A stretch of 36,258 bases of DNA from Actinomycetales bacterium (GTDB lineage Bacteria > Actinomycetota > Actinomycetes > Actinomycetales > Kineosporiaceae): positions 1 to 36,258 of the forward strand of contig JAAYAH010000062.1 in assembly GCA_012719445.1 (NCBI GenBank), written 5' to 3'. The position numbers and the translations under genes were made by a program. Positions 22,620 through 30,366 of the stretch are shown here, one piece after another. Position 1 is the stretch's first letter; each line of letters opens with the position of its first letter. The notes below the pieces were generated by a model. That model saw only the letters and a program-made list of their open reading frames with translations, ran no database searches and had not been told where the DNA came from.

Positions 22620-24277
22620 CTGGGTGGCCTCTCGTCTCCCGGATTCCCGGGCTCCTGGTTCTCCGGACCCTGGTCTTTCGGGTCCTGGCTCTCCGGACCC
22701 TCGTCCCCCGGGTCCTGGTCCGCCGGATCGAGGATCTCCGACTCGCCGGTGTCCGGCTCGCACCTGTCCGGCTCGTGGTGCTCGCCGTCGTCCCCGCCGT
22801 CGACGAGATCCTCCGGCAGCAGCTCCCGGAGCTGGTCGACCGTCGGCTCGCCGACGTCCCGGAGCCGCCAGGCCAACCGTCCGATCGCCGCCTCGAGAAC
22901 GTTGCGGGCGAACCGACCGTTCCCGAAGCCCTGGTCCCTCGGCGCCGCCTCGACGAGTTCCCGGAACCGCGCGAGGCAGGCGGGGACGGGACTGTAGTCC
23001 GCCTCGGCCGCGAGCCGTTCGAAGATCTGCGCCAGCTCGTCGTCGGTGTAGTCGACGAACTCGATCACGGTGCGGAACCGGCTGGACAGCCCGGGGTTGG
23101 CCGCGATGAAGGCCGCCATCGGGTCCGGGTACCCGGCGACGATGACCACCAGGTCGTGCCGGTGGTCCTCCATCTCCTTGACCAGGGTGTCGATCGCCTC
23201 GTCACCGTAGGAGTCGCCCGCGAGCGAGTACGCCTCGTCGATGAAGAGCACCCCGCCCTTCGCCGAGGCGACGACCTCGCCGGTCTTCGTCGCGGTCTGG
23301 CCGAGGTAGCCGGCGACCAGCTCGGACCGGTCCACCTCGACGAGCTGTCCCTTGGACAGCAGCCCGAGGGCGCGGTAGATCCCGGCGACGAGCCGTGCCA
23401 CCGTGGTCTTGCCGGTGCCGGGGTTCCCGACGAAGACGAGGTGCCGGGTCAGCGCCGGGCTGCGCAGACCGGCCTCGGCCCGCAGCCGCTCGACCCGGAG
23501 CACCTGCGCCTGCCGGTGCACCTCCCGCTTGACGTCGGCGAGGCCGATGAGGCCGTCCAGTTCGGCGAGCAGCTCGTCGAGGGTCGGCGCGGGCGGCTGC
23601 TCGCGGTCCGCGGCCTCACCCTCCGGCGCGAGCGCCGCCTCCTCCCGGGCGGCCGTCTCGCCGCCCTCCAGCCCGGTCCACGAGGACGGGGTCGGCCGGC
23701 CCCCGCCCGGCCGCCAGTCGGCCGTGCCGAGCAGTCCCCCCGGCAGACCGGGCAGCCCGCGCGGTCGGTCGGACGGTCCCCCCGGCAGGCCGAGCAGCCC
23801 GCTCGACGGGTCGGGCAGTCCACTCGACGGGTCGGGCAGCCCACCGGCGGCACCCCGGCCCGGCTCGACGGCCCGCAGTTGCGCCGCGGCGGCGACCGAG
23901 GCGTTGCCGACCACCCGGATGCTCGGCTCACCGAGGACGCAGGCTGCCGAGGCGACCTCGGCGAGCGCCCGCGCGTAACCGGCCGCGTGCGTGGACCCGG
24001 CCGCGACGAGGGCGTCCAGGGTCGTGGTCGGGGCACCGCGCCAGCGGCGGCCCCGGACCGCGGCGTCGAAGAAGTCCTGGACCCCGGTGACGTCCAGGCC
24101 GGCCTCCCTCGACTGGGTCACCCAGTCGCTCGGCGCACCCGGCACCGACTCGGCCACGGCGGCGGCGAGGGCAGCCCCCTCGGCGCGGGCGACGGCCTCG
24201 GCGACCCCGGCGAGCTCCCCTGCCCGCCCGAGCACTCTCAGTGCCGCCGCGAGCCCCGGCCCCTGGGCTCCTGCCAT
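22616..24277 (-). CDS. CbxX/CfxQ-type AAA+ ATPase
   Basis: This 553-aa protein is probably cytosolic. The N-terminal region (about 1-140) is a helical domain of unknown type, followed by a Pro/Gly linker with a duplicated DPSSGL motif. The AAA+ module (about 235-480) is of the CbxX/CfxQ/SpoVK class. It has ELDGLIGLADVKREVHRQ, Walker A GNPGTGKTT (284-292), pore-region GQTATKT, Walker B GVLFIDEAYSL (342-352), and arginine residues in NPGLSSRFRT. The last 55 residues are an acidic Asp/Glu/Pro/Gln tail. It resembles EccA of type VII secretion, but no other secretion gene is present. It would remodel a partner complex using ATP; VWA and TelA proteins are candidates (inference). Its ATG overlaps the previous stop as TGATG, and its stop overlaps glnX. 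Confidence 0.9.
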   Translation of the reverse strand: MAGAQGPGLAAALRVLGRAGELAGVAEAVARAEGAALAAAVAESVPGAPSDWVTQSREAGLDVTGVQDFFDAAVRGRRWRGAPTTTLDALVAAGSTHAAGYARALAEVASAACVLGEPSIRVVGNASVAAAAQLRAVEPGRGAAGGLPDPSSGLPDPSSGLLGLPGGPSDRPRGLPGLPGGLLGTADWRPGGGRPTPSSWTGLEGGETAAREEAALAPEGEAADREQPPAPTLDELLAELDGLIGLADVKREVHRQAQVLRVERLRAEAGLRSPALTRHLVFVGNPGTGKTTVARLVAGIYRALGLLSKGQLVEVDRSELVAGYLGQTATKTGEVVASAKGGVLFIDEAYSLAGDSYGDEAIDTLVKEMEDHRHDLVVIVAGYPDPMAAFIAANPGLSSRFRTVIEFVDYTDDELAQIFERLAAEADYSPVPACLARFRELVEAAPRDQGFGNGRFARNVLEAAIGRLAWRLRDVGEPTVDQLRELLPEDLVDGGDDGEHHEPDRCEPDTGESEILDPADQDPGDEGPESQDPKDQGPENQEPGNPGDERPPR

Positions 24278-24897
24278 CACGCACCCCGCCCCGGCGGTCC
24301 GGACGAGGGCCCGTGCTCGGAGGCGGCCGGCCCCGGCGGGATCGACGGATCCGGTGGGGCTGCCGACCCCGGCGGGATCGCGCCGAGGTCGAGCCCGCCG
24401 CCGGAGGCCGCCGGGCCGAACTTCTCGGCGAGGAACCGGCCGTGGGCGACGAGCGCGTCGGCGTCCCCCCGGCACACGGCGTCGAGGACCTCGTCCATGG
24501 TGTCGGCGAGCAGGTCGAGCTGGTCGCACAGCACCATGAGCGAGGTCCGGCCGCCCTCGACCGGCCGGCTGTCCGCCCAGCTCCGCGGCAGCCGCAGGTA
24601 GGCACCGATCGCCTCGGGCAGGTAGTTCGTCGCGGTGGCCATCACCGAGTGCGCGCGCGGGCTGCCCGCGCCGAGAGCGCTCAGCCGCGGGACCGTCTCC
24701 CGGACCGTGGCCACGACCCGGTCCACCCGGAAGGTGACCATGGCCGGGACAGTCCCCGCGACCATCTCCTCGACCCTGGTCAGCGACTGGAGGAGGTCGG
24801 CGCTGGTCGGCACGGCAGGCAGCTGCAGCCGTTCCCGTTCCTGTGATCGCCCGCCGCGTCCGAGGAGGCGGGCGATGAGGTCACCCAGTGATGCCAT
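24277..24897 (-). CDS. unknown 206-aa protein between telA and the AAA+ gene
   Basis: I do not recognise this protein. The N-terminus (1-15) is a short amphipathic stretch, MASLGDLIARLLGRGG. Residues about 28-165 are predicted helical, with NYLPEAIGAYLRLPRSWA as a distinctive core and CDQLDLLADTMDEVLDAV as a coiled-coil-like helix. The C-terminal 40 residues are a Pro/Gly/Ser tail. There is no signal peptide or transmembrane helix. It starts 12 nt after the telA stop and its stop overlaps the AAA+ start, so it is produced together with both. A partner role with TelA is likely but unproven. Confidence 0.8.
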   Translation of the reverse strand: MASLGDLIARLLGRGGRSQERERLQLPAVPTSADLLQSLTRVEEMVAGTVPAMVTFRVDRVVATVRETVPRLSALGAGSPRAHSVMATATNYLPEAIGAYLRLPRSWADSRPVEGGRTSLMVLCDQLDLLADTMDEVLDAVCRGDADALVAHGRFLAEKFGPAASGGGLDLGAIPPGSAAPPDPSIPPGPAASEHGPSSGPPGRGA

Positions 24898-24909
24898 GGC
24901 GGTGCGTCG

Positions 24910-26169
24910 TCACCGGGAGCCGCCGGAGAGCCTGCCCGGACCGTGCCCGAGGTCGAGCGAGCCCTCGACGACGCTGCCGTCGGCGATCCGCGCGTCGTGC
25001 CGGGAGACCCGGTCGAGGTACTGCTGGGACTTGACGACCTCGGTCTCCAGGGTCCCGATCGTCGCCGCCATGGTGTCCAGGGCCTGGACCTTGAAGGTGT
25101 CGATGGCGTCCATGGTCGCGTAGATGTTCTGGAACGCGGCCTGGAGCTGCGGCAGGCCGATCGTCGCCGACGCCGCCTGCTGCTGGATCTGGATCGAGTT
25201 GTCCCGCAGCAGTTGCGAGGTCCGCTCGATCATCCCCGAGGTCGTCGTGTTCAGCGCCGTGATCTGGTCGAGCACGAGCTTCTGGTTGCCGAGCGCCTGG
25301 GCGACGATCACCGCGGTGCGCAACGCCGAGATCGTGGTCGTCGACGCGCGGTCGACCCCCTTGATGAGCTCGAGGTTGTTCTTGATCACGACATCGATGG
25401 CGAGGTAGTTCTGGATCGAGACGGCGAGCTGGGTCAGCAGGTCCTGGTGCTTCTGCCGGACGTAGAACAGGACGTCCTCGCGCAGCGAGCGCGCGCGGTC
25501 GGGGTCGGTCGCCTCGACCTCGGTGACCCGGGCCGACAGCCGCGCGTCCAGCCGCTCCGCGACGTAGATGTACTGGTTGAGCCGGGCCATGGTGTCCCAG
25601 AGCTGCTGCTTCTCCTGGCCGAGGGCCACGTTGTCCCGGCGCAGCTCGTCCTGGCCGTCGAGCAGCGCGTGCAGGATGGCGTCGATGTGGCTCTGGGCAC
25701 CCTGGTACTTGCGGAAGTAGTCGGTGACCCGGTCCCCGAACGGCAGCATCCCGAACAGCTTGCGCTGCCCGTGCACCCCCTTGGGGTCGAGGTCCTCCAC
25801 CGTGCGCCGCAGCTCCAGCAGCGTCGAGCCGATCTTCGACCCCTCGGCGAGACCGCCGGACTGCAACGCCTTCACCGGCGTCTGCAACAGCCGGTTGGAC
25901 GACTCGGCGGCGCGACGGATGTCGGCGTCGCCCATCGACCGCACGTCGGCTGCCCGTGCCGTGAACTCCGGCGAGTGCGGCTCGGTGGTGAGCAGCGAGC
26001 CGAGGTAGTCGTCGACCTTCTGGTCGAGGCCGGGAAGCGCCGCGGCGTCGATGGAGGGAGCCATCCGGGGCGCCTGGGTGTCGGCCACCCGCGCCGGGGG
26101 CGCCGGTGGGGTCAGGGTGAGCATCGGCTCCGTCGCCCCAGGAGGAGAGAGGGGAGTCGGCTCGGTCAT
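24910..26169 (-). CDS. TelA-family (toxic anion resistance) protein
   Basis: This 419-aa protein is of the TelA/KlaA family. The first 55 residues are Pro-rich and disordered; the rest is a long helical, coiled-coil-rich body. Family hallmarks include KLFGMLPFGDRVTDYFRKYQ, the region around ILHALLDGQDELRRDN, LNQYIYVAERLDARL and NNLELIKGVDRASTTTISAL. Despite the name, TelA proteins occur widely with VWA, TerD and AAA+ genes in stress-response neighbourhoods and their molecular action is unclear. I would not infer tellurite resistance here, because no terB, terC or terD gene is present. The ATG at 26169 has GAGGAGG at 7-nt spacing and is the first gene of the minus-strand cluster, opposite the PilZ gene. 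Confidence 0.9.
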   Translation of the reverse strand: MTEPTPLSPPGATEPMLTLTPPAPPARVADTQAPRMAPSIDAAALPGLDQKVDDYLGSLLTTEPHSPEFTARAADVRSMGDADIRRAAESSNRLLQTPVKALQSGGLAEGSKIGSTLLELRRTVEDLDPKGVHGQRKLFGMLPFGDRVTDYFRKYQGAQSHIDAILHALLDGQDELRRDNVALGQEKQQLWDTMARLNQYIYVAERLDARLSARVTEVEATDPDRARSLREDVLFYVRQKHQDLLTQLAVSIQNYLAIDVVIKNNLELIKGVDRASTTTISALRTAVIVAQALGNQKLVLDQITALNTTTSGMIERTSQLLRDNSIQIQQQAASATIGLPQLQAAFQNIYATMDAIDTFKVQALDTMAATIGTLETEVVKSQQYLDRVSRHDARIADGSVVEGSLDLGHGPGRLSGGSR

Positions 26170-26310
26170 CGCTGGTCCTCCTCGGTACGCCCGTGCCGCT
26201 GGGTCGCTGGACGCCAGGTCCGGCGGGTCGGTTGCGCGACCCTGCCCGACTCCGGCGACCACGACCCCGACCTGGCCCGGACGGGCCCGTCGCGATCGGG
26301 TCATCGGCAG

Positions 26311-26339
26311 ATCTGACGACACTCTGATGTGCCGATCAA
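26311..26339 (-). promoter_or_regulatory. candidate promoter of the telA-led cluster
   Basis: On the minus strand TTGATC (26334-26339) is followed after exactly 17 nt by TCAGAT (26311-26316). This is a fair -35/-10 pair about 140 nt upstream of the TelA start. No better pair was seen in this gap. Confidence 0.35.
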
Positions 26340-26384
26340 TCTACGCGGTTCCCGGCAGCCTGCGCCTGGACCTCGCGATGACCG

Positions 26385-26403
26385 TGTTCAATGGTGTCGA
26401 ACA
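26385..26403. promoter_or_regulatory. inverted repeat, possible operator
   Basis: TGTTC (26385-26389) and GAACA (26399-26403) form an inverted repeat with a 9-nt spacer in the A+T-richer centre of the divergent gap. The arms resemble half of an actinobacterial SOS box, but the spacing and flanks do not fit LexA. Confidence 0.3.
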
Positions 26404-26514
26404 ATCGGTGACGACTCGTGTTCACCGAGTCACTAATCGGCCCGCGCCAGGACTCCTGCCCGCGGGCACCCGCCCTGGCCCGGTGCCGACGGGCAGGAGG
26501 GAGAGCACTGTCCG

Positions 26515-27405
26515 ATGGCGGAGGAGCCGACCCGAGAGCGGGTGTCCCCCGAGATCGCACTCCCCCCGGTGAACACGCTGCTGCGGATGAGCATCGGCAC
26601 CCGGGTTGCGGCCGACGACGAGGACCGGATGCCGGAGGTGTCCACCCGCGTGGAGAACGTGGTCCCCGGCCCGGACGGCAACCCGGTCGGCGCGGAGCTG
26701 CTCGTCGCCGCGCCGCGCTTCGCCGGCGACCTGGACGTCCCCTTGCCGACGACCCCGTGCGAGGTCACCTGGCTCACCGCCAGGGGGATCCACGAACTGC
26801 CGACGGGCTTCGTCCGCGTCGAGGCCGAGGACGGGCTGCGGATGTGGCGGCTCCGGGTGACCGGACCCGCCTACCGGGTGCAACGCCGCCGCTACTTCCG
26901 GGTCACCTGCGCGTTCCCGGTGACCCTGCGGGTGACCGAGCGGCCCGGGGACACGGACACCCCGGCGGACGACGAGACCCGCCCGGGAGACCGGCCGTTG
27001 TCGCCGTCGCGCCCGAACCGCGCGGGGGCACAGAACCTGTCGGCGTGGCAGCGCGCCGGTGGGATCGTGGCCCGCCAGGACCAGGAGAAGGAGGCCGAGC
27101 CGGAGGAGGTCCCGCTCATCGGCCACACCGTGGACCTCAGCGAGGGCGGGGCCCGGTGCGCCATCAAGGGACCGCTGCTCGAGGCGGGCACCAAGGTCGC
27201 CCTGAGCCTGATGCTGGGCGAGGAGCGGGTCGAGGCGACGGCCGTGGTGCTGCGGGCGATAGAGAACGCCTCGGGCACCGCCTCGGCCCCTGACCTCTAC
27301 GAACTGGCGGTGAGCTTCGAGAACCCCGACGAGTACGGGGACAAGCTGCGCCGGATCGTCTTCGCCGAGCAGATCCGGGCCCGCCGGATGTCGCAGGAGG
27401 GCTGA
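26515..27405 (+). CDS. PilZ-domain c-di-GMP receptor, YcgR-like
   Basis: This 296-aa soluble protein has a YcgR-like N-terminal beta domain (about 20-118) and a PilZ domain (about 120-285). The two c-di-GMP contact motifs are present: RxxxR in VQRRRYFRV (Arg125 and Arg129) and DxSxxG in DLSEGGARCAI (207-217). A charged, low-complexity insertion of about 55 residues (143-200) separates them, where typical PilZ domains have a short loop. The ATG at 26515 is preceded by an AGGAGG at 26496-26501, slightly distant. The gene is divergent from the telA-led cluster and shares its upstream region. No flagellar gene is in the window, so a brake role as in E. coli YcgR cannot be assumed. Confidence 0.88.
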   Translation: MAEEPTRERVSPEIALPPVNTLLRMSIGTRVAADDEDRMPEVSTRVENVVPGPDGNPVGAELLVAAPRFAGDLDVPLPTTPCEVTWLTARGIHELPTGFVRVEAEDGLRMWRLRVTGPAYRVQRRRYFRVTCAFPVTLRVTERPGDTDTPADDETRPGDRPLSPSRPNRAGAQNLSAWQRAGGIVARQDQEKEAEPEEVPLIGHTVDLSEGGARCAIKGPLLEAGTKVALSLMLGEERVEATAVVLRAIENASGTASAPDLYELAVSFENPDEYGDKLRRIVFAEQIRARRMSQEG

Positions 27406-27441
27406 CGGGGCGTCGGTCCATCGGGCAGGGCCCTGACCGGG

Positions 27442-27912
27442 TCAGCCGGGCAGGGTCCTGGCCAGGACGGCGACGGCGGTGCCGAGGACCAGGGCGGTGA
27501 CGACGTCCTGCCGCCGGGAGCGCACCAGCAGGCCGAGGCACAGCGTCGCCGGGAGCACCGCCCGCAGCAACGCCGCGAGTCCGAGCGCCGCCGCCAGCAG
27601 GTAACCCCCGGCCCGGAAGTCGGCGACGACGGTGACCAGCACCGCCGTCGCCATGACCAGGAGAACGCCGACGAAGGCCATCCTGCGCCGCGGCTGCACC
27701 TGCCAGTGGATTCGGAAGGGACGCTGCGGCGGCCCGCCCGCCCTGGCGGCCGAGCTCCGGCCCCCCTCCCCCGGAGACGTCTCCCCGGGAACCCAGTCAT
27801 CCGGAGCACGGTGGGCGCCGGGTGCCGCGGACGTCGTGCCGGGGTGTCGGGGGACCGACGGTTCCCCGTCGGTCGCCTCGTGCCGACCGAGCGGCACCTC
27901 GTCGTGGATCAC
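27442..27912 (-). CDS. DUF3017 membrane protein
   Basis: A 156-aa small membrane protein of the DUF3017 family, which is widespread in actinobacteria, often beside purH or folD, and of unknown function. The N-terminal 70 residues are polar and variable. Three hydrophobic segments follow: MAFVGVLLVMATAVLVTVVA, GYLLAAALGLAALLRAVLP with the adjoining CLGLLV, and VVTALVLGTAVAVLARTL. I chose the GTG at 27912 because GGAAGG precedes it by 6 nt. The frame is open to another GTG at 27948, which lies in a hairpin. It follows purH on the same strand after 111 nt with its own candidate -10. Confidence 0.8.
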   Translation of the reverse strand: MIHDEVPLGRHEATDGEPSVPRHPGTTSAAPGAHRAPDDWVPGETSPGEGGRSSAARAGGPPQRPFRIHWQVQPRRRMAFVGVLLVMATAVLVTVVADFRAGGYLLAAALGLAALLRAVLPATLCLGLLVRSRRQDVVTALVLGTAVAVLARTLPG

Positions 27913-27945
27913 CGTGGCCCTTCCGCCGCGCCCTGCCCGCTGGTA

Positions 27946-27963
27946 CACCCTCCCGAGAGGGTG
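27946..27963 (-). terminator. hairpin after purH / in the DUF3017 leader
   Basis: On the minus strand CACCCTC and GAGGGTG form a perfect 7-bp stem closed by a TCGG tetraloop, a very stable type. It lies 61 nt after the purH stop and 34 nt before the DUF3017 start. It could be a purH terminator or a leader structure if transcription starts at the -10 at 27976-27981. Confidence 0.45.
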
Positions 27964-27975
27964 CCCGTCGCAGCC

Positions 27976-27981
27976 AATCTA
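27976..27981 (-). promoter_or_regulatory. candidate -10 for the DUF3017 gene
   Basis: On the minus strand this reads TAGATT, a TANNNT match in G+C-rich surroundings 64 nt upstream of the GTG start. No -35 is evident. Confidence 0.3.
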
Positions 27982-28023
27982 CGCACGCCGCCGGTCGTGG
28001 TGACCGCGGCGCGACCGGTCCGG

Positions 28024-29661
28024 TCAGTGCGCGAAGTGGCGACATCCGGTGAGGTACATCGCCACCCCTGCCTCCCTGGCCGCGGCGACCACCTCGCCGT
28101 CCCGCTTCGACCCGCCCGGCTGGACGACGGCGCGGACCCCGGCGTCGACGAGGATCTGCAGCCCGTCGGCGAACGGGAAGAAGGCGTCGGACGCCGCGAC
28201 CGAACCCCTGGCCCGGTCCTCCCCCGCCCGACGTACCGCCAGCCAGGCCGAGTCGGCGCGGTTGACCTGTCCCATCCCCACCCCGACGCTGGCCAGGTCC
28301 TTGGCCAGCAGGATGGCGTTCGACTTCACGGCGCGCACCGCCCGCCAGGCGAAGGCCAGGTCGGCGAGGGTCCGCTCGTCCACGGGCTCGCCGGCGACCA
28401 GTCGCCAGCTCGCCGGGTCGTCGCCACCGACCACGGCGCCCGCGGTGAGGGCTTCGGCCGCACCGGCGGCCTCGGGAGCGGTGACGACGGCGTCGATCCG
28501 GTCCCTCGTCTGGGCGAGCATGCCGCCGGACACCGGCCGGAACTCGACGTCGGCCCGGTGGTAGCCGTCCGGCAGGTCCAGCAGCCGGATGTTCTTCTTC
28601 CGGGTGAGGATCTCGAACGCCTCCGGGGTGATCGACGGCGCGACGACGACCTCGACGAAGATCTCCGCGATCCGCTCGGCCATGGCGCGGGTCACCGGAC
28701 GGTTGGCGGCGACAACCCCGCCGTAGGCGGAGCCCGGGTCGCAGGCGTGCGCGGCGACGTAGGCCGCGGCGATCGGGTCCTCGGCCCCGGCCGGCGCCAC
28801 GGCGATGCCGCACGGGTTGGTGTGCTTGATGATCGCCACGGCGGGCTCGGCGAAGTCGAACGCCGCCCGCAGCGCGGCGTCGGCGTCCACGTAGTTGTTG
28901 TAGGACATGGCCTTGCCGTGCAGCGGGGTGGCCTGGGCGATCCCCGGCGCGGCGTCGCGGTCGACGTAGAGCGCCGCGGCCTGGTGCGGGTTCTCCCCGT
29001 ACCGCAGCACCGCCACCCGCTCCAGGGCGAGTCCGGTGTGCGCGGGCCAGCCGCCCTCCTCGGCGGTCAGCTCGTCGGCGCACCACCGGGCGACGGCGGT
29101 GTCGTACGCGGCGGTGTGCGCGAAGGCCCGCGCGGCCAGCCGGCGCCGGGCGTCCAGGTCGAACCCGCCCGCCGAGACCGCGTCGAGCAGCGCCGGGTAG
29201 TCGGCGGGATCGGTGACCACCGCGACGCTGGCGTGGTTCTTGGCCGCCGCGCGGACCATGGACGGCCCGCCGATGTCGATCTGCTCGACGACCTCGTCCT
29301 GCCCGGCGCCGGAGGCGACGGTCTCGCGGAACGGGTAGAGGTTCACCACGACGAGGTCGAACGGCTCGACCTCCAGTTCGGCGAGCTGCCGGGCGTGGTC
29401 GGGCAGCCGCAGGTCGGCCAGGATGCCGGCGTGCACCCTCGGGTGCAGGGTCTTGACCCGCCCGTCCAGGCACTCGGGGAACCCGGTCAGCTCCTCCACC
29501 GGGGTCACCGGTGTCCCGGTGGCCGCGATCCGCGAGGCGGTGCTGCCGGTGGACACCAGCACGACCCCCGCGGCGTGCAGGCCGCGGGCCAGCTCCTCCA
29601 ACCCGGTCTTGTCGTAGACCGAGACCAGGGCGCGCCGGATCGGCCGGCGGGTTGTGCTCAT
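28024..29661 (-). CDS. purH: bifunctional AICAR formyltransferase / IMP cyclohydrolase
   Basis: PurH performs the last two steps of de novo IMP synthesis: formylation of AICAR with 10-formyl-THF, then ring closure. The N-terminal IMP cyclohydrolase domain (about 10-150) has [23 protein letters not shown] and [13 protein letters not shown]. The C-terminal transformylase domain (about 150-545) carries the catalytic [10 protein letters not shown] and the closing YAP-equivalent region [12 protein letters not shown]. At 545 aa it is slightly longer than the usual 520. The ATG at 29661 overlaps the purN stop as ATGA, so the two are translationally coupled. Its cofactor 10-formyl-THF is the substrate removed by PurU, encoded at the left of this window. 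Confidence 0.97.
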   Translation of the reverse strand: MSTTRRPIRRALVSVYDKTGLEELARGLHAAGVVLVSTGSTASRIAATGTPVTPVEELTGFPECLDGRVKTLHPRVHAGILADLRLPDHARQLAELEVEPFDLVVVNLYPFRETVASGAGQDEVVEQIDIGGPSMVRAAAKNHASVAVVTDPADYPALLDAVSAGGFDLDARRRLAARAFAHTAAYDTAVARWCADELTAEEGGWPAHTGLALERVAVLRYGENPHQAAALYVDRDAAPGIAQATPLHGKAMSYNNYVDADAALRAAFDFAEPAVAIIKHTNPCGIAVAPAGAEDPIAAAYVAAHACDPGSAYGGVVAANRPVTRAMAERIAEIFVEVVVAPSITPEAFEILTRKKNIRLLDLPDGYHRADVEFRPVSGGMLAQTRDRIDAVVTAPEAAGAAEALTAGAVVGGDDPASWRLVAGEPVDERTLADLAFAWRAVRAVKSNAILLAKDLASVGVGMGQVNRADSAWLAVRRAGEDRARGSVAASDAFFPFADGLQILVDAGVRAVVQPGGSKRDGEVVAAAREAGVAMYLTGCRHFAH

Positions 29662-30320
29662 CCGAGAGTGACCTTCCTGTCGGTGACGGTCCACCCCTCG
29701 CGCGCCATCCGGCCGACGACCTCGACGAGCAGTGCCCGCTCGACGACCTTGATCCGCTCGTGCAGCGTCTCCTCGTCGTCACCGTCCTCGACCAGGACCG
29801 GGCGCTGGGCGACGATCGGGCCGGAGTCGGTGCCCTCGTCGACGAAGATCACCGTGGATCCGGTGATCTTGACGCCGTACGCGAGAGCGTCGGCGACCCC
29901 GTGGGCCCCGGGGAAGGACGGCAGCAGGGCGGGGTGGGTGTTGATGGTGCGATCGCCGAACCTGGTCAGGAACGGCGCCCCGAGGATCTTCATGAACCCG
30001 GCCAGCACCACCAGGTCGGGGGCGAAGGCCTCCACGGCCCTGACAACGGCCTCGTCCCAGGTCGTCCGGTCGGGGAAGTCCCGCAACGCGACGACCGCGG
30101 TGGCGACCCCCGCCGCGCGGGCACGGGCCAGGCCGTAGGCGTCGGCCCGGTCGGCCAGCACCCCGACGACGGAGTACCCGCAGGCGGGGTCGGCGGCGGA
30201 GGCGTCGAGAAGGGCCTGGAGGAGGGTGCCCGAGCCGGACACCAGGACGACGACCTTGCGCGGCCTGCGGCCGGAGGCCCCCGGTTCCGGCGCCTCGTCG
30301 GTGGACGGCGCGTGGCTCAC
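29658..30320 (-). CDS. purN: phosphoribosylglycinamide formyltransferase
   Basis: PurN formylates GAR to FGAR with 10-formyl-THF, step three of purine synthesis. The N-terminal [19 protein letters not shown] is the phosphate-binding region. Catalytic Asn127 and His129 lie in [13 protein letters not shown] and the essential Asp165 in [10 protein letters not shown]. It is 220 aa from the GTG at 30320, the family norm plus a short polar N-terminal extension. The frame continues upstream as a shadow of the DUF6350 gene; a TATCCT -10 lies 8 nt before this GTG, which decides the start. It forms an operon with purH through an ATGA overlap. Confidence 0.95.
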   Translation of the reverse strand: MSHAPSTDEAPEPGASGRRPRKVVVLVSGSGTLLQALLDASAADPACGYSVVGVLADRADAYGLARARAAGVATAVVALRDFPDRTTWDEAVVRAVEAFAPDLVVLAGFMKILGAPFLTRFGDRTINTHPALLPSFPGAHGVADALAYGVKITGSTVIFVDEGTDSGPIVAQRPVLVEDGDDEETLHERIKVVERALLVEVVGRMAREGWTVTDRKVTLG

Positions 30321-30328
30321 GTGCGACG

Positions 30329-30334
30329 AGGATA
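30329..30334 (-). promoter_or_regulatory. -10 element of a probable leaderless purNH transcript
   Basis: On the minus strand this reads TATCCT, ending 8 nt before the purN GTG. It lies in the 46-nt gap after the DUF6350 stop, so purNH likely has its own promoter despite the same-strand neighbour. No Shine-Dalgarno sequence precedes the GTG. Confidence 0.45.
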
Positions 30335-30366
30335 ACCGCAGCGCCTCGACCCCCGTCCGGGGGGCT

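Larger units (their letters stand above)
26170..26514. other. divergent promoter region, telA / PilZ
   Basis: This 345-nt gap contains no gene I can support. It is the most A+T-rich stretch near the cluster, especially 26320-26435. It holds a candidate minus-strand promoter at 26311-26339, an inverted repeat at 26385-26403, and two copies of CGTGTTCA (26383-26390 and 26418-26425) 35 nt apart, which suggest regulator sites. Confidence 0.6.

Noticed and set aside
22616-24277. AAA+ ATPase as EccA of a type VII secretion system
   Set aside because: The AAA+ module is EccA-like, but no EccB-E, MycP, PE/PPE or WXG100 gene is present; the class is shared by many CbxX/CfxQ ATPases.
24910-26169. Tellurite-resistance operon
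   Set aside because: Only a TelA-family gene is present. No terB, terC, terD or terE gene was seen, and TelA proteins occur in many unrelated stress-signalling clusters.
26385-26417. SOS (LexA) box in the telA/PilZ gap
   Set aside because: TCGAAC is present at 26397-26402, but the second half GGTGAC does not match GTTCGA, so it fails the palindromic LexA consensus.
27706-30138. 810-aa open frame on the plus strand opposite purH and purN
   Set aside because: purH and purN on the minus strand are certain, with catalytic motifs and an ATGA overlap; the plus frame is their shadow.
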